Source: Bacteroides sp. 43_108 (GTDB taxonomy: Bacteria > Bacteroidota > Bacteroidia > Bacteroidales > Bacteroidaceae). From it: a DNA stretch of 15,213 nt. The DNA lies in assembly GCA_001915545.1 (NCBI GenBank), contig MNQS01000201.1, forward strand, positions 1 through 15,213, in the 5' to 3' direction. The position numbers and the translations under genes are program-made. Under the pieces are notes generated by a model, which saw only the letters and a list, made by a program, of their open reading frames with translations, was not told where the DNA came from and did no database searches. Below are positions 1 through 8,026 of the stretch, piece by piece (within the stretch, counting starts at the first letter, position 1; each line of letters begins with the position of its first letter).

Positions 1-15
1 CCGAAGCCGAGCTTG

Positions 16-68
16 CACCTCCCTCCTCCGCCCTTTCCGCTACGCTCCAAGGGCGGAGGAGGGAGGTG
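16..68. repeat. Perfect 20-bp inverted repeat, GC-rich long hairpin
   Basis: Positions 16-35 (CACCTCCCTCCTCCGCCCTT) are the exact reverse complement of 49-68, with a 13-nt loop at 36-48. The arms are purine/pyrimidine polarised and much richer in GC than the AT-rich DNA that follows. No T-tract follows on either strand within the window, so a simple intrinsic terminator is not well supported. A dispersed palindromic (REP-like) element or the 3' hairpin of a gene lying left of the window are both possible. The repeat itself is certain; its role is inference. Confidence 0.75.
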
Positions 69-145
69 GAGAAGTTGCACTTCTAACTTGACTGTAGCCC
101 GATTGGTTAGCTGATTCTGATTAATTTTCGTATATAATATTATTG

Positions 146-720
146 TTAAGTGAAAACTCCATTGAGATTGTCGAGGATGCCGAAAATTCTCTTTCTGAGA
201 GTCCTCGACCCCGATTTTGCTAAAATGAGACAAAGAGAGCCCTTATGAACTTCATTACGTTTTTTGCGAAGAAACAAGCTCCTATCAACGTGTATGCAGT
301 TTCGTCAAATTTGGCTCTGACGTCGTTTGCCTAGTAAACACTCTTGGCCGTTCCGGATGTTTTTTCAATTATATTTCGCTCAATGAAGCCCCTTTCCTTG
401 TCTTTCAGGTGCTCGTTGTTCTCATTCTTTGGAGGTCTCTCTGATGGATGGTTGCAACAATCGATACTACAGGTTTGATATATTTCCTGTACGTTTTACG
501 AGATAGAGCTTTGTTTGACTGGAAGTTCTTTTGGGGACAAGCAGAATGTCATTAGGGTGAGGCACACTAAAACTGCCCATATGGTAGTATTTTGTGCACT
601 TCTCAAGCATTTTGTAAATCAAGGTTATAAAATCTATGCAATTTGTAAATTGTGTAATTTTCCACTTCGGAAGTTTATCGTCTATTTGCCTTTCAGTTTT
701 AAATCAAAAGTATGCAAAAA
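146..720 (-). pseudogene. Decayed minus-strand coding remnant, possibly transposase-derived
   Basis: The minus strand shows protein-like reading spread over more than one frame. One piece runs leftward from about 714 to a stop at 467-469 and includes KYYHMGSFSVPHPNDILLVP. Past that stop, another frame is open from about 495 to 339 (for example CNHPSERPPKNENNEHLKDK). A third stretch ends with SGSRTLRKRIFGILDNLNGV near a stop at 146-148. Stops interrupt every frame, so no intact gene survives. The basic residue content and position in a gene-poor stretch suggest an insertion-sequence relic, but I recognise no DDE catalytic motif and assign no family. It could also be a different broken gene. 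Confidence 0.3.
170..209. repeat. 8-bp inverted repeat GTCGAGGA / TCCTCGAC
   Basis: Arms at 170-177 and 202-209 are exact reverse complements separated by 24 nt. The repeat lies inside the decayed minus-strand remnant near its 3' end. It could be a remnant of a terminator or of an element end. Confidence 0.4.
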
Positions 721-1041
721 ATTTCAATCCGAAACATGTTGTATAATATTTATCATTTTTTCTATAATTTGTAGATTTGTACTAGCTAAATGTCATATAT
801 TTGCACCGAAATTAAATATTTAGTAACTGAATATAAGAAAATGCTTTCAAAAGTACACTATGTTATTAATTTTAAATATTTATCGGGATGAAAAAAAATA
901 CAGGAAAGTTTTTCGTGGCAAGAGCGCTCGCACAGTCGCAGCGGCAACATCAGCATCAAAGACGGCACACGACTCCGGCACAGAATAAATACGATATAAA
1001 CTACATGCAACACATATATAAACAAACAAAACATAGAAGAC
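541..1041. other. AT-rich leader region upstream of the PII gene
   Basis: Apart from the right end of the remnant described above (to about 720), this stretch has no convincing gene. It holds a good Bacteroidetes -7 box at 796-803. A 55-codon frame starts at ATG 888 and overlaps the PII start, but its product is low in complexity and rich in Gln, His and Arg, so I do not call it a gene. The region is best read as promoter plus a long 5' leader for the ammonium operon. Confidence 0.45.
796..803 (+). promoter_or_regulatory. Candidate Bacteroidetes -7 box (TATATTTG) for glnK-amtB
   Basis: TATATTTG matches the TAnnTTTG consensus of the primary sigma factor of Bacteroidetes. A TTTG lies at 776-779, but the 16-nt gap is shorter than the usual distance of roughly 20 nt. 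If it is used, the transcript has a leader of more than 200 nt before the PII start at 1042. Confidence 0.35.
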
Positions 1042-1398
1042 ATGAAAAAAATTGAAGCTATCATCCGCAAGTCGAGATTTGAAGACGTCAAGAATGCGTT
1101 GCTGAACGCTGACATTGAATGGTTCTCATACTACGACGTAAGAGGAATAGGAAAGGCACGCGAGGGACGCATCTACCGTGGTGTAGTCTACGACACAAGT
1201 TCAATAGAGCGCAGGCTCATCAGCATCGTCGTACGCGACAAGAATGTTGAGAAGACCGTCAGAGCCGTCATGGAGGCCGCCCGCACCGGAGACATAGGCG
1301 ACGGACGCATCTTCATCATCCCTGTCGAGGACTCAATCAGAATCAGGACAGGCGAGCGCGGCGACATTGCCCTCTACAACGCTGAGCAGGAAAAATAA
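1042..1398 (+). CDS. glnK: Nitrogen regulatory protein P-II, GlnK type
   Basis: This 118-residue protein matches the PII signal-transduction family along its whole length (usually about 112 residues). It starts MKKIEAIIRKSRFEDVK, like other PII proteins. The T-loop spans about residues 36-54. Tyr50 aligns with the Tyr51 that is uridylylated in enteric GlnB, and Tyr45 with Tyr46. The B-loop reads TGDIGDGRIFII (residues 82-93), and the C-terminal loop reads RIRTGERGDIAL. PII trimers bind ATP, ADP and 2-oxoglutarate to report nitrogen and carbon status. The ammonium transporter gene follows 66 bp downstream, and such linkage is typical of GlnK, which plugs AmtB when nitrogen is ample. Whether Tyr50 is modified here cannot be seen. 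ATG 1042 fits the family N-terminus exactly. Confidence 0.95.
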   Translation: MKKIEAIIRKSRFEDVKNALLNADIEWFSYYDVRGIGKAREGRIYRGVVYDTSSIERRLISIVVRDKNVEKTVRAVMEAARTGDIGDGRIFIIPVEDSIRIRTGERGDIALYNAEQEK

Positions 1399-1464
1399 GG
1401 GCGCGCACCGAGAGATACAAGAGATACATAAGCTAATGAATTAACTATAAACAATTACACAGAC

Positions 1465-2823
1465 ATGATTAAGCATATCATACGACACACAAACGCATTC
1501 AGACTATTTGTGGCTCTTTTGGCAACAAGCTCCTTCTCACTGACGGCGCTGGCACAGGAGACAGCCGAAGAGACTCCGGTTCTCGACTCGGGCAACACTG
1601 CATGGATGATCACATCCACAATCCTCGTGCTTCTGATGACAATCCCTGGCATAGCCCTGTTCTATGGTGGCCTGGTAAGGCAGAAGAATATGATAAGCGT
1701 GATGATGCAGACAATGTTCATCGTGGGCGTAATCTCCATCCTCTGGGTGGCATTCGGCTATTCGTGGGCATTCGGCACTGCCACAGAGGGAACAGCAATG
1801 TTCACTTACGGAATCGGCGGATTTGACAAGGCGTTCCTCGCCGGCATCACCAAGGACACACTGACAGCCGGCAATATCCCTGAATTCACATTCGTTATGT
1901 TCCAGTGCATGTTCGCCCTCATCACTCCGGCTCTCATCCTTGGAGCATTTGCAGAGCGCATACGTTTCAAGGGCTACATGCTCTTCATCATCCTCTGGGT
2001 CGTCCTCTCATATTTCCCTATGGCTCACTGGGTATGGGGCGGAGGCTGGGCTATGCAAGATGGTGCACTTGACTTCGCCGGTGGTACGGTCGTTCACATC
2101 AATGCAGGTATCTCTGCTCTCGTAATGGCCATAATGCTCGGCCGTCGTGAGGACATCGCACGCGGACACGCCATCCTGCCTCACAACATCACATTTGTAT
2201 TCATGGGTATGGCTTTCCTGTGGCTCGGCTGGTTCGGATTCAACGCCGGCAGCGGACTCGAAGCTGACGGACTCGCATCAAACGCATTCCTCGTAACTCA
2301 CGTCGCAACAGCCGTCGCTGCAACAACATGGATGCTCATCGACTGGATTGTAAACAAAAAGATGACTTGCGTAGGTGCATGTACAGGAGCCGTGGCCGGA
2401 CTCGTTGCCATCACTCCGGCAGCCGGTACAGTCGACCTGTTAGGAGCATTCGTAATCGGCATTATCTCTCCAATCATCTGCTTCTTCATGGTAGCTGTCG
2501 TTAAGCCTAAGTTCAAATATGACGACGCACTTGACGCATTCGGAGTACACGGAATCGGCGGTATCGTCGGGTCAATTCTGACTGGTGTGTTCGCCACTCA
2601 GGTAATCACAGGTGAAGGTGGAGCACAAGGCGCGCTCTACGGCGACTGGAATCAGCTCTGGATTCAGATTAAGGCAACAGTCATCTGCGCACTCTACTCT
2701 GCAGTCGTAACATTCATCCTCTTCAAGATTGTTGATGCTCTCGTCGGCCTACGCGCTGAGAAACGTGAGGAAGAAGAAGGTTTGGATATCTACGAACATG
2801 GTGAATCTGCATACAACAGCTGA
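1465..2823 (+). CDS. amtB: Ammonium transporter, Amt/MEP/Rh family
   Basis: The product is a 452-residue inner-membrane ammonium channel. Residues 1-31 form a cleavable-type signal peptide ending in LTALAQ, as is common for Amt proteins. The family core follows: FYGGLVRQKN (residues 66-75), FAERIRFKG, HWVWGGGWA (188-196), GGTVVHINAG (206-215), GWFGFNAGS (255-263) and DAFGVHGIGG (357-366). The twin pore histidines correspond to His211 and His362, and Asp203 lies eight residues before the first, as Asp160 and His168 do in E. coli AmtB. About eleven membrane helices are expected. The C-terminal tail after residue 430 is charged and ends around SAYNS; in this family the tail takes part in gating and GlnK contact. 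The gene is co-directional with glnK and very likely co-transcribed. No lesion is seen. Confidence 0.96.
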   Translation: MIKHIIRHTNAFRLFVALLATSSFSLTALAQETAEETPVLDSGNTAWMITSTILVLLMTIPGIALFYGGLVRQKNMISVMMQTMFIVGVISILWVAFGYSWAFGTATEGTAMFTYGIGGFDKAFLAGITKDTLTAGNIPEFTFVMFQCMFALITPALILGAFAERIRFKGYMLFIILWVVLSYFPMAHWVWGGGWAMQDGALDFAGGTVVHINAGISALVMAIMLGRREDIARGHAILPHNITFVFMGMAFLWLGWFGFNAGSGLEADGLASNAFLVTHVATAVAATTWMLIDWIVNKKMTCVGACTGAVAGLVAITPAAGTVDLLGAFVIGIISPIICFFMVAVVKPKFKYDDALDAFGVHGIGGIVGSILTGVFATQVITGEGGAQGALYGDWNQLWIQIKATVICALYSAVVTFILFKIVDALVGLRAEKREEEEGLDIYEHGESAYNS

Positions 2824-2839
2824 TGACTCACTTATATGA

Positions 2840-2859
2840 ACAGCCTCGAAAGAGGCTGT
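2840..2859 (+). terminator. GAAA-tetraloop hairpin after amtB
   Basis: ACAGCCTC (2840-2847) pairs perfectly with GAGGCTGT (2852-2859) across a GAAA loop, 17 nt after the amtB stop. There is no T-run directly after it; it sits just ahead of the stronger terminator and may protect the transcript's 3' end. Confidence 0.5.
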
Positions 2860-2866
2860 CCGCGAC

Positions 2867-2899
2867 GGGGACCCGCAGTCTGATGCGCGTCCCCTTTTT
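2867..2899 (+). terminator. Intrinsic terminator of the glnK-amtB operon
   Basis: GGGGAC (2867-2872) pairs with GTCCCC (2889-2894). Past a single C-C mismatch the stem continues as CGC with GCG, around an 8-nt loop. Five T residues (2895-2899) follow immediately, which is the classical Rho-independent layout. Confidence 0.85.
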
Positions 2900-3197
2900 G
2901 CGGTATAGTAAGTGCACTGTTTTTCCCGATAATCCGTGTAAACAATCCGTCAGTACCTTTCGCATGATTCCTTACAATCGTTTTATACGGGTTGTGCATA
3001 CGATGACTGTAAATTAATTTAAGTTTCGCAAGTGATTTTTGTCAGTCTGGCGCCACGGCGAGCTTGTCAAAGGCCGGTTCTACTGCCCTGACTTGTTGTC
3101 GTTTGATATATATTTTATATGGATAAAGCCGTATCAGGCGTCAGTGCCCGTTGCGGCTTTATAGCTTTGAGGTCTTGTTGTTAAGGTTCTGCTCCTT
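2900..3197. other. Intergenic stretch between convergent genes
   Basis: This stretch separates the plus-strand ammonium operon from the minus-strand GH115 gene. A 64-codon frame at 2823-3017 runs through the terminators and is not believable as a gene. The only structure I see is the hairpin at 3123-3162, listed separately. Confidence 0.5.
3123..3162 (-). terminator. Hairpin downstream of the GH115 gene
   Basis: ATAAAGCCG (3123-3131) pairs with CGGCTTTAT (3154-3162), with a short inner GGC/GCC pairing. Read on the minus strand it lies about 35 nt after the GH115 stop and is followed by AT-rich sequence (ccatataaaatatat) rather than a clean U-tract. It is a plausible terminator for the minus-strand gene. 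Confidence 0.45.
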
Positions 3198-6059
3198 TTA
3201 CAGAAAAGGTGATTCTTTCGGGCCGGTATATGACTTTTTCATGCCGCCGCAGTCTATGACAATCTTATGAATTATCATACCCGGGTCTTTGGCATAAATA
3301 CGAAGAGTGTGCTGGCCTGGTTTTGCCGGAGCAAACTTGGTGTAGTTCACGGCACTGTTTCTCAAAACGTTTCTGGCCCATTCGTTGGAATATTCCTTCG
3401 GATTGTTGCTTTGTATGGCAATCTTCTGATTGTCTATCTGTATGCCGTATTCAGTACCGTGCATCTTGTCTTTCGGGAAGAGAGGCAGCATGTATGTCAC
3501 CACGGTTAACGAATCAGTGCTGTCTGTGTGGAAATCATATTCCACAAACGAGTCTTCGCCATCATCATATTTTGCGTTTCCGAGCTGCAGTGCGGAGTTT
3601 GTGTATCCGAGTCCGTTAATATTTTGGAATACAATGTTGCCGTTCTCAGTCTTGCGCTGGTATTTTGTCGGAACTATGGATACGACGCCGTTCTCTTCAA
3701 CATACCCGTAGGCTTCTTTGTTCTTGCGTATAGCTTTTACGCCTACTTTCCATTTCTGTTTTCCGCCTTTCACAACGATTTCACCTTCCAGGTCTCTCTC
3801 GTTGCCGCATTTGCTCCAGTCTATGGATACCCATATACGCTCCTGTGTGTCTGTCGTGCCGCCGTCAATGTTGAGCCTTATCCATTTTTCATCGGTTTTA
3901 GCCGACCATGTCATCGGCGTGCTGCACTTGTTGTACACGTCTATGTAGTGCTTGCGGTCCGATGTTTCGTAGAAACACGGCAAGTAGATTCCTTCGGTGC
4001 CGGCTCTTCCTCCGTCCGCGAATATTCCCATGTCGGATTTGTCTGTCAGCTCGATATGTTTTGTCGGAGCATATTTCTTCTTTGGTACGAATCCTGGGGC
4101 TGTGATGATTCCGTCCCATTTGCCGTCCATGAGGTTGTTGAACTTTTCTGTGATGTCCGCCACGCTGTCGTGATAAGCAACAGCTATGTCTGCAAGCCTG
4201 TTTGTCATTGCGCGCCCCTGAATGGCATACCATCTGTTCTGCTGCGCGGTGAGCATTTCCATATTGTAGAAATATGATGCTTTTACAGGATAGTACAGAA
4301 GTTCGAAAAATGCCGGTTTCAGTTCTTCGGGCAGCTTGCTCATGATTTTGTCTGCGCGTCCGGCAATGTCGGCATATTCCTCCATTCTGTTTTCTGCTTC
4401 CCTGTAGTTTGCGAATGAGAATTCAGTATCTTTAATCTTTGTATCCGCAAAAAGACTGTTCCATCTCCAGTCCCATGTCATATATTCCGGTTTGCGTTCG
4501 AAAGCAAGATGGTAGTAGCGGTCGAGGATATATGCAAACTCCTCTTCGTAGTCTTTGCCGAATATTGAAGCCAGGAAATCTGCGTTATGTTCGTTCACAT
4601 TTTCGAATGTGAAACTGTCGAAATCCCATGCCATGTCGAGGAAAAGCTGCACGCCCAGTTCGCCGGGCTTTATGTCGCCTGCATTCAGAAGCCAGTATCT
4701 GTCTGCGCCGAGCGACCATGCCTTGTGCATTTCTGCATACATCAGTGCCGGAGAAGTAGTGTTCAACCAGAGATAGTCGTTCGGCCAACCAAGATACGAA
4801 ATGTGGTAGTACACTCCTGAACCTCCTTCGCGTTTCCTTTCATCGGCATTGCTGAGTTTCTTAATGTATCCGTAGTTGTCGTCCGGCCAAACAATTGTGA
4901 TGTCTTCCGGAACCTTGAGACCTTTTTCATATATGTCGAGTACTTCCTTGTAGGGAACGAAAATCTGCGGAATTTCTTCAATCGGCTTGTCTATATGTTT
5001 TTTAAGAATGCCTCTCTGGCTCTCGATAGCACTGCCTAAGAGCTGGAATTTTTCTTCCATGCTTCCCTTCATGCCAGAGTCGTGTTTGCCTCTCAGAGCG
5101 ATGGTGTATATGTTTTCCATTTTCCCTGCCTGAGCGACACGTTCGTCAAGTACCTTGTCTATTTCACTGCGATTGGTCCTGTAGTCCCATTCTCCATGTA
5201 CTTTTTCATCCCATTCGCTGGCGTTGTTGTACATAAGCGGTTCGCAGTGGCTCGTCGTCATCATTATGCCGTATTTGTCCGCCGTTTCCATGTTGCCGGC
5301 TACGGTGTAGAATGCTTTTGTACACTCGTGCATGGCTGGAGCCACCATGTTGGCTTTTAGCCTGAGCCTGAGTTCGAACACTTTTTCATACGTATTAGGT
5401 CCGATGCCGCCTACCGTCTTGTCCATGTTCTTTCCTGCCCATGGATGCAGCCCCCAGTCCTCGTCGTTTATGAATATTCCCCTGTATTTCACAGACGGGC
5501 TCTTCGATATGTAGTCGGTTTTCTGCAGGTACAGCTGCGATTGTCTTTTCACCGGGACATCGCTCCAGAAATGCCATGGTGAAACACCTATGGCTTTGCA
5601 CACAGTGGTGATGCCGTAGGCTGTTCCTCTTTTGTCGCTGCCTGCAATTACAAGAGCCTTGTCAACACCTTCAAACGGATTTTCCACTGTTTTTATAATG
5701 AATCTTTCCCATTGTCCGGCAATGGTATCGGTGTTCAGTTTTCCCGATTTTTTGAGCATGTCTATGAAGTGGCTTTTGCCTATGGTTCCTGCAACAATCA
5801 GGCTTTTTGCCTTTTGCGGGATGCTGTGTATAATAGGCATGTCTGCATCGGTTGTTCGCTTTATGTCTTCTGCCAGCATTCCGACGGCTGTGCCCACCGG
5901 CCTGAAGTCGTTCCGGTCGTATAATATAGATGCCGATTCCCCGCCGCATGTGACGATGGGAAACGATGTATCCCAGGTGAATTTCCCTTTGTTCACTTCA
6001 ATTTGAGCAAAAGCACTTTGTGCCAGCACGGTCGTCAAAATCAAGAAAAACTTTTTCAT
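3198..6059 (-). CDS. Secreted glycoside hydrolase family 115, xylan alpha-glucuronidase
   Basis: I place the start at ATG 6059, giving 953 residues, because MKKFFLILTTVLAQSAFAQ is a clean signal peptide; the longer frame to 6131 adds 24 residues that spoil it. The product resembles GH115 enzymes, which remove (4-O-methyl-)glucuronic acid from glucuronoxylan side chains. Visible family features are SDKRGTAYGITTVC and GVSPWHFWSDVPV (about residues 140-170) and KYRGIFINDEDWGLHPW (about 191-207), followed by a barrel region rich in Trp, His and acidic residues. A helical section comes next. The C-terminal part from about residue 700 looks like beta-rich carbohydrate-binding modules and ends ESPFL. 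The length fits the family (roughly 800-1000 residues). No lipoprotein cysteine follows the signal peptide, so periplasmic location is likely. The exact catalytic residues were not mapped. A cupin-type AraC regulator is transcribed divergently. Confidence 0.85.
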   Translation of the reverse strand: MKKFFLILTTVLAQSAFAQIEVNKGKFTWDTSFPIVTCGGESASILYDRNDFRPVGTAVGMLAEDIKRTTDADMPIIHSIPQKAKSLIVAGTIGKSHFIDMLKKSGKLNTDTIAGQWERFIIKTVENPFEGVDKALVIAGSDKRGTAYGITTVCKAIGVSPWHFWSDVPVKRQSQLYLQKTDYISKSPSVKYRGIFINDEDWGLHPWAGKNMDKTVGGIGPNTYEKVFELRLRLKANMVAPAMHECTKAFYTVAGNMETADKYGIMMTTSHCEPLMYNNASEWDEKVHGEWDYRTNRSEIDKVLDERVAQAGKMENIYTIALRGKHDSGMKGSMEEKFQLLGSAIESQRGILKKHIDKPIEEIPQIFVPYKEVLDIYEKGLKVPEDITIVWPDDNYGYIKKLSNADERKREGGSGVYYHISYLGWPNDYLWLNTTSPALMYAEMHKAWSLGADRYWLLNAGDIKPGELGVQLFLDMAWDFDSFTFENVNEHNADFLASIFGKDYEEEFAYILDRYYHLAFERKPEYMTWDWRWNSLFADTKIKDTEFSFANYREAENRMEEYADIAGRADKIMSKLPEELKPAFFELLYYPVKASYFYNMEMLTAQQNRWYAIQGRAMTNRLADIAVAYHDSVADITEKFNNLMDGKWDGIITAPGFVPKKKYAPTKHIELTDKSDMGIFADGGRAGTEGIYLPCFYETSDRKHYIDVYNKCSTPMTWSAKTDEKWIRLNIDGGTTDTQERIWVSIDWSKCGNERDLEGEIVVKGGKQKWKVGVKAIRKNKEAYGYVEENGVVSIVPTKYQRKTENGNIVFQNINGLGYTNSALQLGNAKYDDGEDSFVEYDFHTDSTDSLTVVTYMLPLFPKDKMHGTEYGIQIDNQKIAIQSNNPKEYSNEWARNVLRNSAVNYTKFAPAKPGQHTLRIYAKDPGMIIHKIVIDCGGMKKSYTGPKESPFL

Positions 6060-6108
6060 AGTATTTCTATTGTTGTTTGGTCGTGTTTCGTGTATAATAT
6101 CTACACTG

Positions 6109-6116
6109 CAAAAATA
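6109..6116 (-). promoter_or_regulatory. Candidate -7 box (TATTTTTG) for the GH115 gene
   Basis: On the minus strand these bases read TATTTTTG, matching TAnnTTTG, about 50 nt ahead of the ATG at 6059. This supports the 6059 start, because the longer alternative would begin upstream of the expected transcription start. No clear -33 TTTG is seen, in keeping with a possibly activator-dependent promoter. Confidence 0.4.
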
Positions 6117-6164
6117 ATATCTATAATTCATGTATTTGTACTTATTTTTTGCTTAAAGTGTGCA

Positions 6165-6172
6165 TATATTTG
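6165..6172 (+). promoter_or_regulatory. Candidate -7 box (TATATTTG) for the AraC-family gene
   Basis: TATATTTG lies 31 nt before the ATG at 6204 and matches the Bacteroidetes -7 consensus. TTTG tetramers at 6135-6138 and 6148-6151 are poorly spaced for a -33 box. The region between the two divergent -7 boxes, about 50 bp, is where regulator binding would be expected. Confidence 0.4.
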
Positions 6173-6203
6173 CATTTGTGTATTTAAGCAAAAATAACAG
6201 CAG

Positions 6204-7067
6204 ATGAGAATACTGAAAGAACAGCTGTGCATAAGCCATCATAATCCGATAAGAGCGAGAACCTACAATTATCCTAAATTTACCTATCCGTGGCACTGTC
6301 ATGGTGAATATGAATTGATATACGTAGAGAATGGATCGGGCAAATGCCTCATTGGCGATAGTGCCGTCGACTACAGCGACCGTTCTCTTCTGATATTCGG
6401 TTCGGCTCTTCCTCACTGTATGCAGAACGACTCTTCCTATGACAGCGGATTGCGCCGAGTAGATGGAGTAATTGTGCAGTTTAAAAAGGATTTCATGCAA
6501 TATTCTTTTTCAAACTATGTGCAGTTTGCACAGATAAATTCACTGCTTGCCGAATCCTGCCGCGGAATCTGTATTGATGTGGCATCGCATGATGAGATAC
6601 GCAGAAAGGTACTCGGAATGCCGAATGCAAAAGGTTTCCGTCAGATTATAGATTTGCTTGAACTTCTGCAGATGCTTGCAGAATTGCCGGCAAGAACTGT
6701 TGTTGCTTCTGCTCATTGCGGGCAGATACCGTCAGAACAGAGTGATGCCAAATTGGAAAAGGTTATGTCGTATATCAGCCACCGATATACGAAACGGATA
6801 AATCTTGATGATATAGCGTCGTGCGCAGCTATGAATCCGTCTGCATTTTGCCGATATTTTCATGAAAAGACGGGCAAGACGTTGAGCCGTCACATTGCAG
6901 ACATGCGGATTGGTTATGCCTGTCGCCTATTGGCAGACGGCAATCTCAGCATATCTCAAATTGGTCTTGAATGCGGTTTTGAATCTGCTTCAGGATTCAA
7001 TCGTACATTTTTGAGAATAACAGGTATGACACCTACGGAATACAGAACACGTCTGCTGAAGAGATGA
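6204..7067 (+). CDS. AraC-family transcriptional regulator with cupin sensor domain
   Basis: The protein has 287 residues. The N-terminal half (about residues 15-110) carries an AraC-type cupin beta-barrel, seen in the WHCHGEYELIYVENGSG stretch and the following sheet-like segments; in this family the barrel binds the inducer. The C-terminal hundred residues hold the paired helix-turn-helix DNA-binding domain: INLDDIASCAAMNPSAFCRY for the first unit and SISQIGLECGFESASGFNR for the second, followed by the family's TGMTPTEYR ending. The gene diverges from the GH115 alpha-glucuronidase gene, so the likely target is their shared intergenic region and the likely signal a glucuronoxylan breakdown product. 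That link rests on position only. The ATG at 6204 sits just downstream of a -7 box. Confidence 0.9.
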   Translation: MRILKEQLCISHHNPIRARTYNYPKFTYPWHCHGEYELIYVENGSGKCLIGDSAVDYSDRSLLIFGSALPHCMQNDSSYDSGLRRVDGVIVQFKKDFMQYSFSNYVQFAQINSLLAESCRGICIDVASHDEIRRKVLGMPNAKGFRQIIDLLELLQMLAELPARTVVASAHCGQIPSEQSDAKLEKVMSYISHRYTKRINLDDIASCAAMNPSAFCRYFHEKTGKTLSRHIADMRIGYACRLLADGNLSISQIGLECGFESASGFNRTFLRITGMTPTEYRTRLLKR

Positions 7068-7118
7068 TATTTTGCTTTATCTAGGGTGGAATGATGCAGA
7101 TAAAACGGATATAAAAGG

Positions 7119-7173
7119 AAGAGCTTCAGGCCGGAAACACAAGGGTATAAATAATTATTAGCCTGAAGCTCTT
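7119..7173 (-). terminator. 13-bp stem hairpin between convergent genes
   Basis: AAGAGCTTCAGGC (7119-7131) and GCCTGAAGCTCTT (7161-7173) are exact reverse complements with a 29-nt loop. Read on the minus strand the stem is followed by CCTTTTAT, so it works better as a terminator for minus-strand transcripts, for example from the gene ending at 7323. It may also stop AraC transcripts coming from the left. Confidence 0.55.
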
Positions 7174-7322
7174 ACCGAACAACCAAACTTATTCCTCACA
7201 ATGTTTGTCTCCTGCAAAGTAAATGAAGATAAATACGTGGAAAAATGGATATTTTTACTATCACATGTAATATTTTTCTTTTTTTGTTTGCAGGTGCCTG
7301 CCGACATAAGATATTTCAAGAA

Positions 7323-7793
7323 TCAGCCTCCGCCGTATTTCTTCCATACATCCACCAGCATGCGCAGGTGAGGAAATTCATATTCGAAATAGTCGCTGAA
7401 ATAATTTAGGCCCAGGTTGCTTTCAATCTGTCCTATAGTCCACGGCTTGCCCGTACCGGCTGTCACGTCAGGCTCCTTGTCTGCGTTTATCAGGAACAGA
7501 TATACCAGGCGCCGTTCGCCCATTCTTTCATACATGTATTTCATACAGAATCTCAGCGACTTCAGATCTGCACCGTGCACACGGCTGAAAGCCCTGCCGA
7601 TGCATTTGTCAATTGTTTCGCGAAGCCCCATTTCAGCCTCGCAGGGAATGTCCACCTTTCCCGCTTCGTGGTCATTCTTACCCCAGCGCCCGCACAGCCA
7701 TATCTTCTGCTTGTACAGGCAAACGATTCTCACCACCTTGTTCAGCGATGGGACGGGAATGTTCAGTTTAGGCATATTAGTACATCCAACCAT
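7323..7793 (-). CDS. Conserved-looking hypothetical protein, possibly degenerate Nudix-like
   Basis: I choose ATG 7793 (156 residues); ATG 7775, beginning MPKLNIPVPSLNK, is an equally good start, and the longest frame at 7799 would use TTG. I do not firmly recognise the protein. The layout is a beta strand (VVRIVCLYKQKIWLCGRW), then KVDIPCEAEMGLRETIDKCI, a helix, then RRLVYLFLINAD, which recalls Nudix hydrolases. However, the Nudix box GX5EX7REUXEEXGU is not present, so the active site would be missing or changed. The C-terminus is rich in aromatic and acidic residues (NYFSDYFEYEFPHL). No signal peptide or membrane helix is seen. It is transcribed towards the AraC gene and looks monocistronic. 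Confidence 0.6.
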   Translation of the reverse strand: MVGCTNMPKLNIPVPSLNKVVRIVCLYKQKIWLCGRWGKNDHEAGKVDIPCEAEMGLRETIDKCIGRAFSRVHGADLKSLRFCMKYMYERMGERRLVYLFLINADKEPDVTAGTGKPWTIGQIESNLGLNYFSDYFEYEFPHLRMLVDVWKKYGGG

Positions 7794-8026
7794 AGGCAAA
7801 ACACTTTAAAATCTGTTGCAATAAATCCTGAAATATGACACATCTTGACAGCGCAGTTTCATGATGCGTATGCACCGGATATTTGGAGCATATAAATTTG
7901 CGGTTCTATATACTCAACAAACCGAAATTGCAAGATGTTCATCCTTTTAAGTTAAAAAGCATGTCGGCTGTATTTTTCTTGTCGCGGTTATGTGTATGAC
8001 GGAAAACTCTTAAGCGTTTGTATGTT

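Noticed and set aside
515..823. 102-codon plus-strand frame
   Set aside because: It is AT-rich, ends without recognisable domains, and lies opposite the better-looking minus-strand remnant; it is probably chance.
888..1055. 55-codon plus-strand frame overlapping the PII start
   Set aside because: The product is low-complexity, rich in Gln/His/Arg, has no recognisable leader role, and overlaps glnK in another frame.
2823..3017. 64-codon frame overlapping the amtB stop
   Set aside because: It runs through two hairpins including a strong terminator and is not protein-like.
3528..4277. 249-codon plus-strand frame inside the GH115 gene
   Set aside because: It is antisense to a clear, full-length enzyme and reads as hydrophobic and Cys-rich filler typical of a shadow frame.
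6060..6131. Longer N-terminus for the GH115 protein
   Set aside because: It adds 24 residues ahead of a clean signal peptide and begins upstream of the predicted -7 box, so it would not be transcribed in full.
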